Positions 63,284-64,000 of a stretch of DNA of 64,000 nucleotides are shown piece by piece. The position numbers were made by a program, and so were the translations under genes. Within the stretch, counting starts at the first letter, position 1. Every line of letters begins with the position of its first letter. Origin of the DNA: a bacterium Scap17 (GTDB lineage: Bacteria; Pseudomonadota; Gammaproteobacteria; Pseudomonadales; Halomonadaceae); contig VINJ01000001.1 in assembly GCA_013376735.1 (NCBI GenBank), positions 372,001-436,000 on the forward strand, in the 5' to 3' direction. Below the pieces are notes generated by a model, which ran no database searches, had not been told where the DNA came from, and saw only the letters and a list, made by a program, of their open reading frames with translations.

Positions 63284-64000
<717 letters not shown>

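Overview
The window is a stretch of ordinary, densely coded, GC-rich gammaproteobacterial chromosome. I see no prophage, insertion sequence, integron, CRISPR array, rRNA or tRNA. The gene orders rnr-rlmB-rpsF-rpsR-(DUF2232)-rplI-dnaB and smc-zipA-ligA match those known from Pseudomonas and Oceanospirillales. A six-gene Mrp Na+/H+ antiporter operon, PhaR, Coq7, NrdA with two ATP-cones and SMC rather than MukB point to a marine or halophilic relative of Halomonadaceae (Cobetia- or Halomonas-like). That placement is an inference.

Layout. 1-7.3 kb: RNA processing, ribosomal proteins and replication (rnr partial, rlmB, rpsF, rpsR, membrane protein, rplI, dnaB, small unknown). 7.5-13.3 kb: an EAL-CBS-GGDEF protein, a DUF6482-like protein, an Fe-S cryptochrome/photolyase with a DCC-family partner, and hemH. 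13.5-19.4 kb: the mnh/mrp operon (minus strand), with a 7-bp tandem repeat at its end. 20-29.2 kb: a divergent photolyase-like gene behind two TTGTACAA boxes, rsmE, phaR, purD, thioesterase-prkB, a kinase-like protein, a HIT protein, coq7 and a small membrane protein. 29.5-35.4 kb: an accessory signalling block with divergent secreted-protein/PepSY genes plus a two-component system, then an ankyrin-DUF3592-aspartyl protease operon. 35.5-41.7 kb: gnd, nrdB and nrdA, with a complex nrdA control region. 41.7-49.9 kb: an RstAB-like system, a lipocalin-like protein, a cold-shock protein, metR, a lysozyme-inhibitor-like lipoprotein, azoR, yigZ and a LexA/UmuD-like peptidase lacking a DNA-binding domain behind an SOS box. 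50-57.9 kb: the complete cytochrome c maturation operon ccmABCDEFGHI. 58-64 kb: smc, zipA and the start of ligA.

How the genes fit together. Most units are housekeeping operons with 4-bp stop/start overlaps (mnh, ccm, the two two-component systems, the aspartyl protease pair). They are closed by long GC-rich hairpins, many of which can work in both directions. The more novel material is regulatory. It includes paired operator-like repeats in front of phr, hemH, the EAL-CBS-GGDEF gene and the PepSY/two-component locus. It also includes tandem NrdR-like and DnaA-like boxes ahead of a roughly 300-nt hairpin-rich nrdA leader, and the SOS-boxed LexA-like protein without a helix-turn-helix. I did not find a clear new multi-gene defence or metabolic system.
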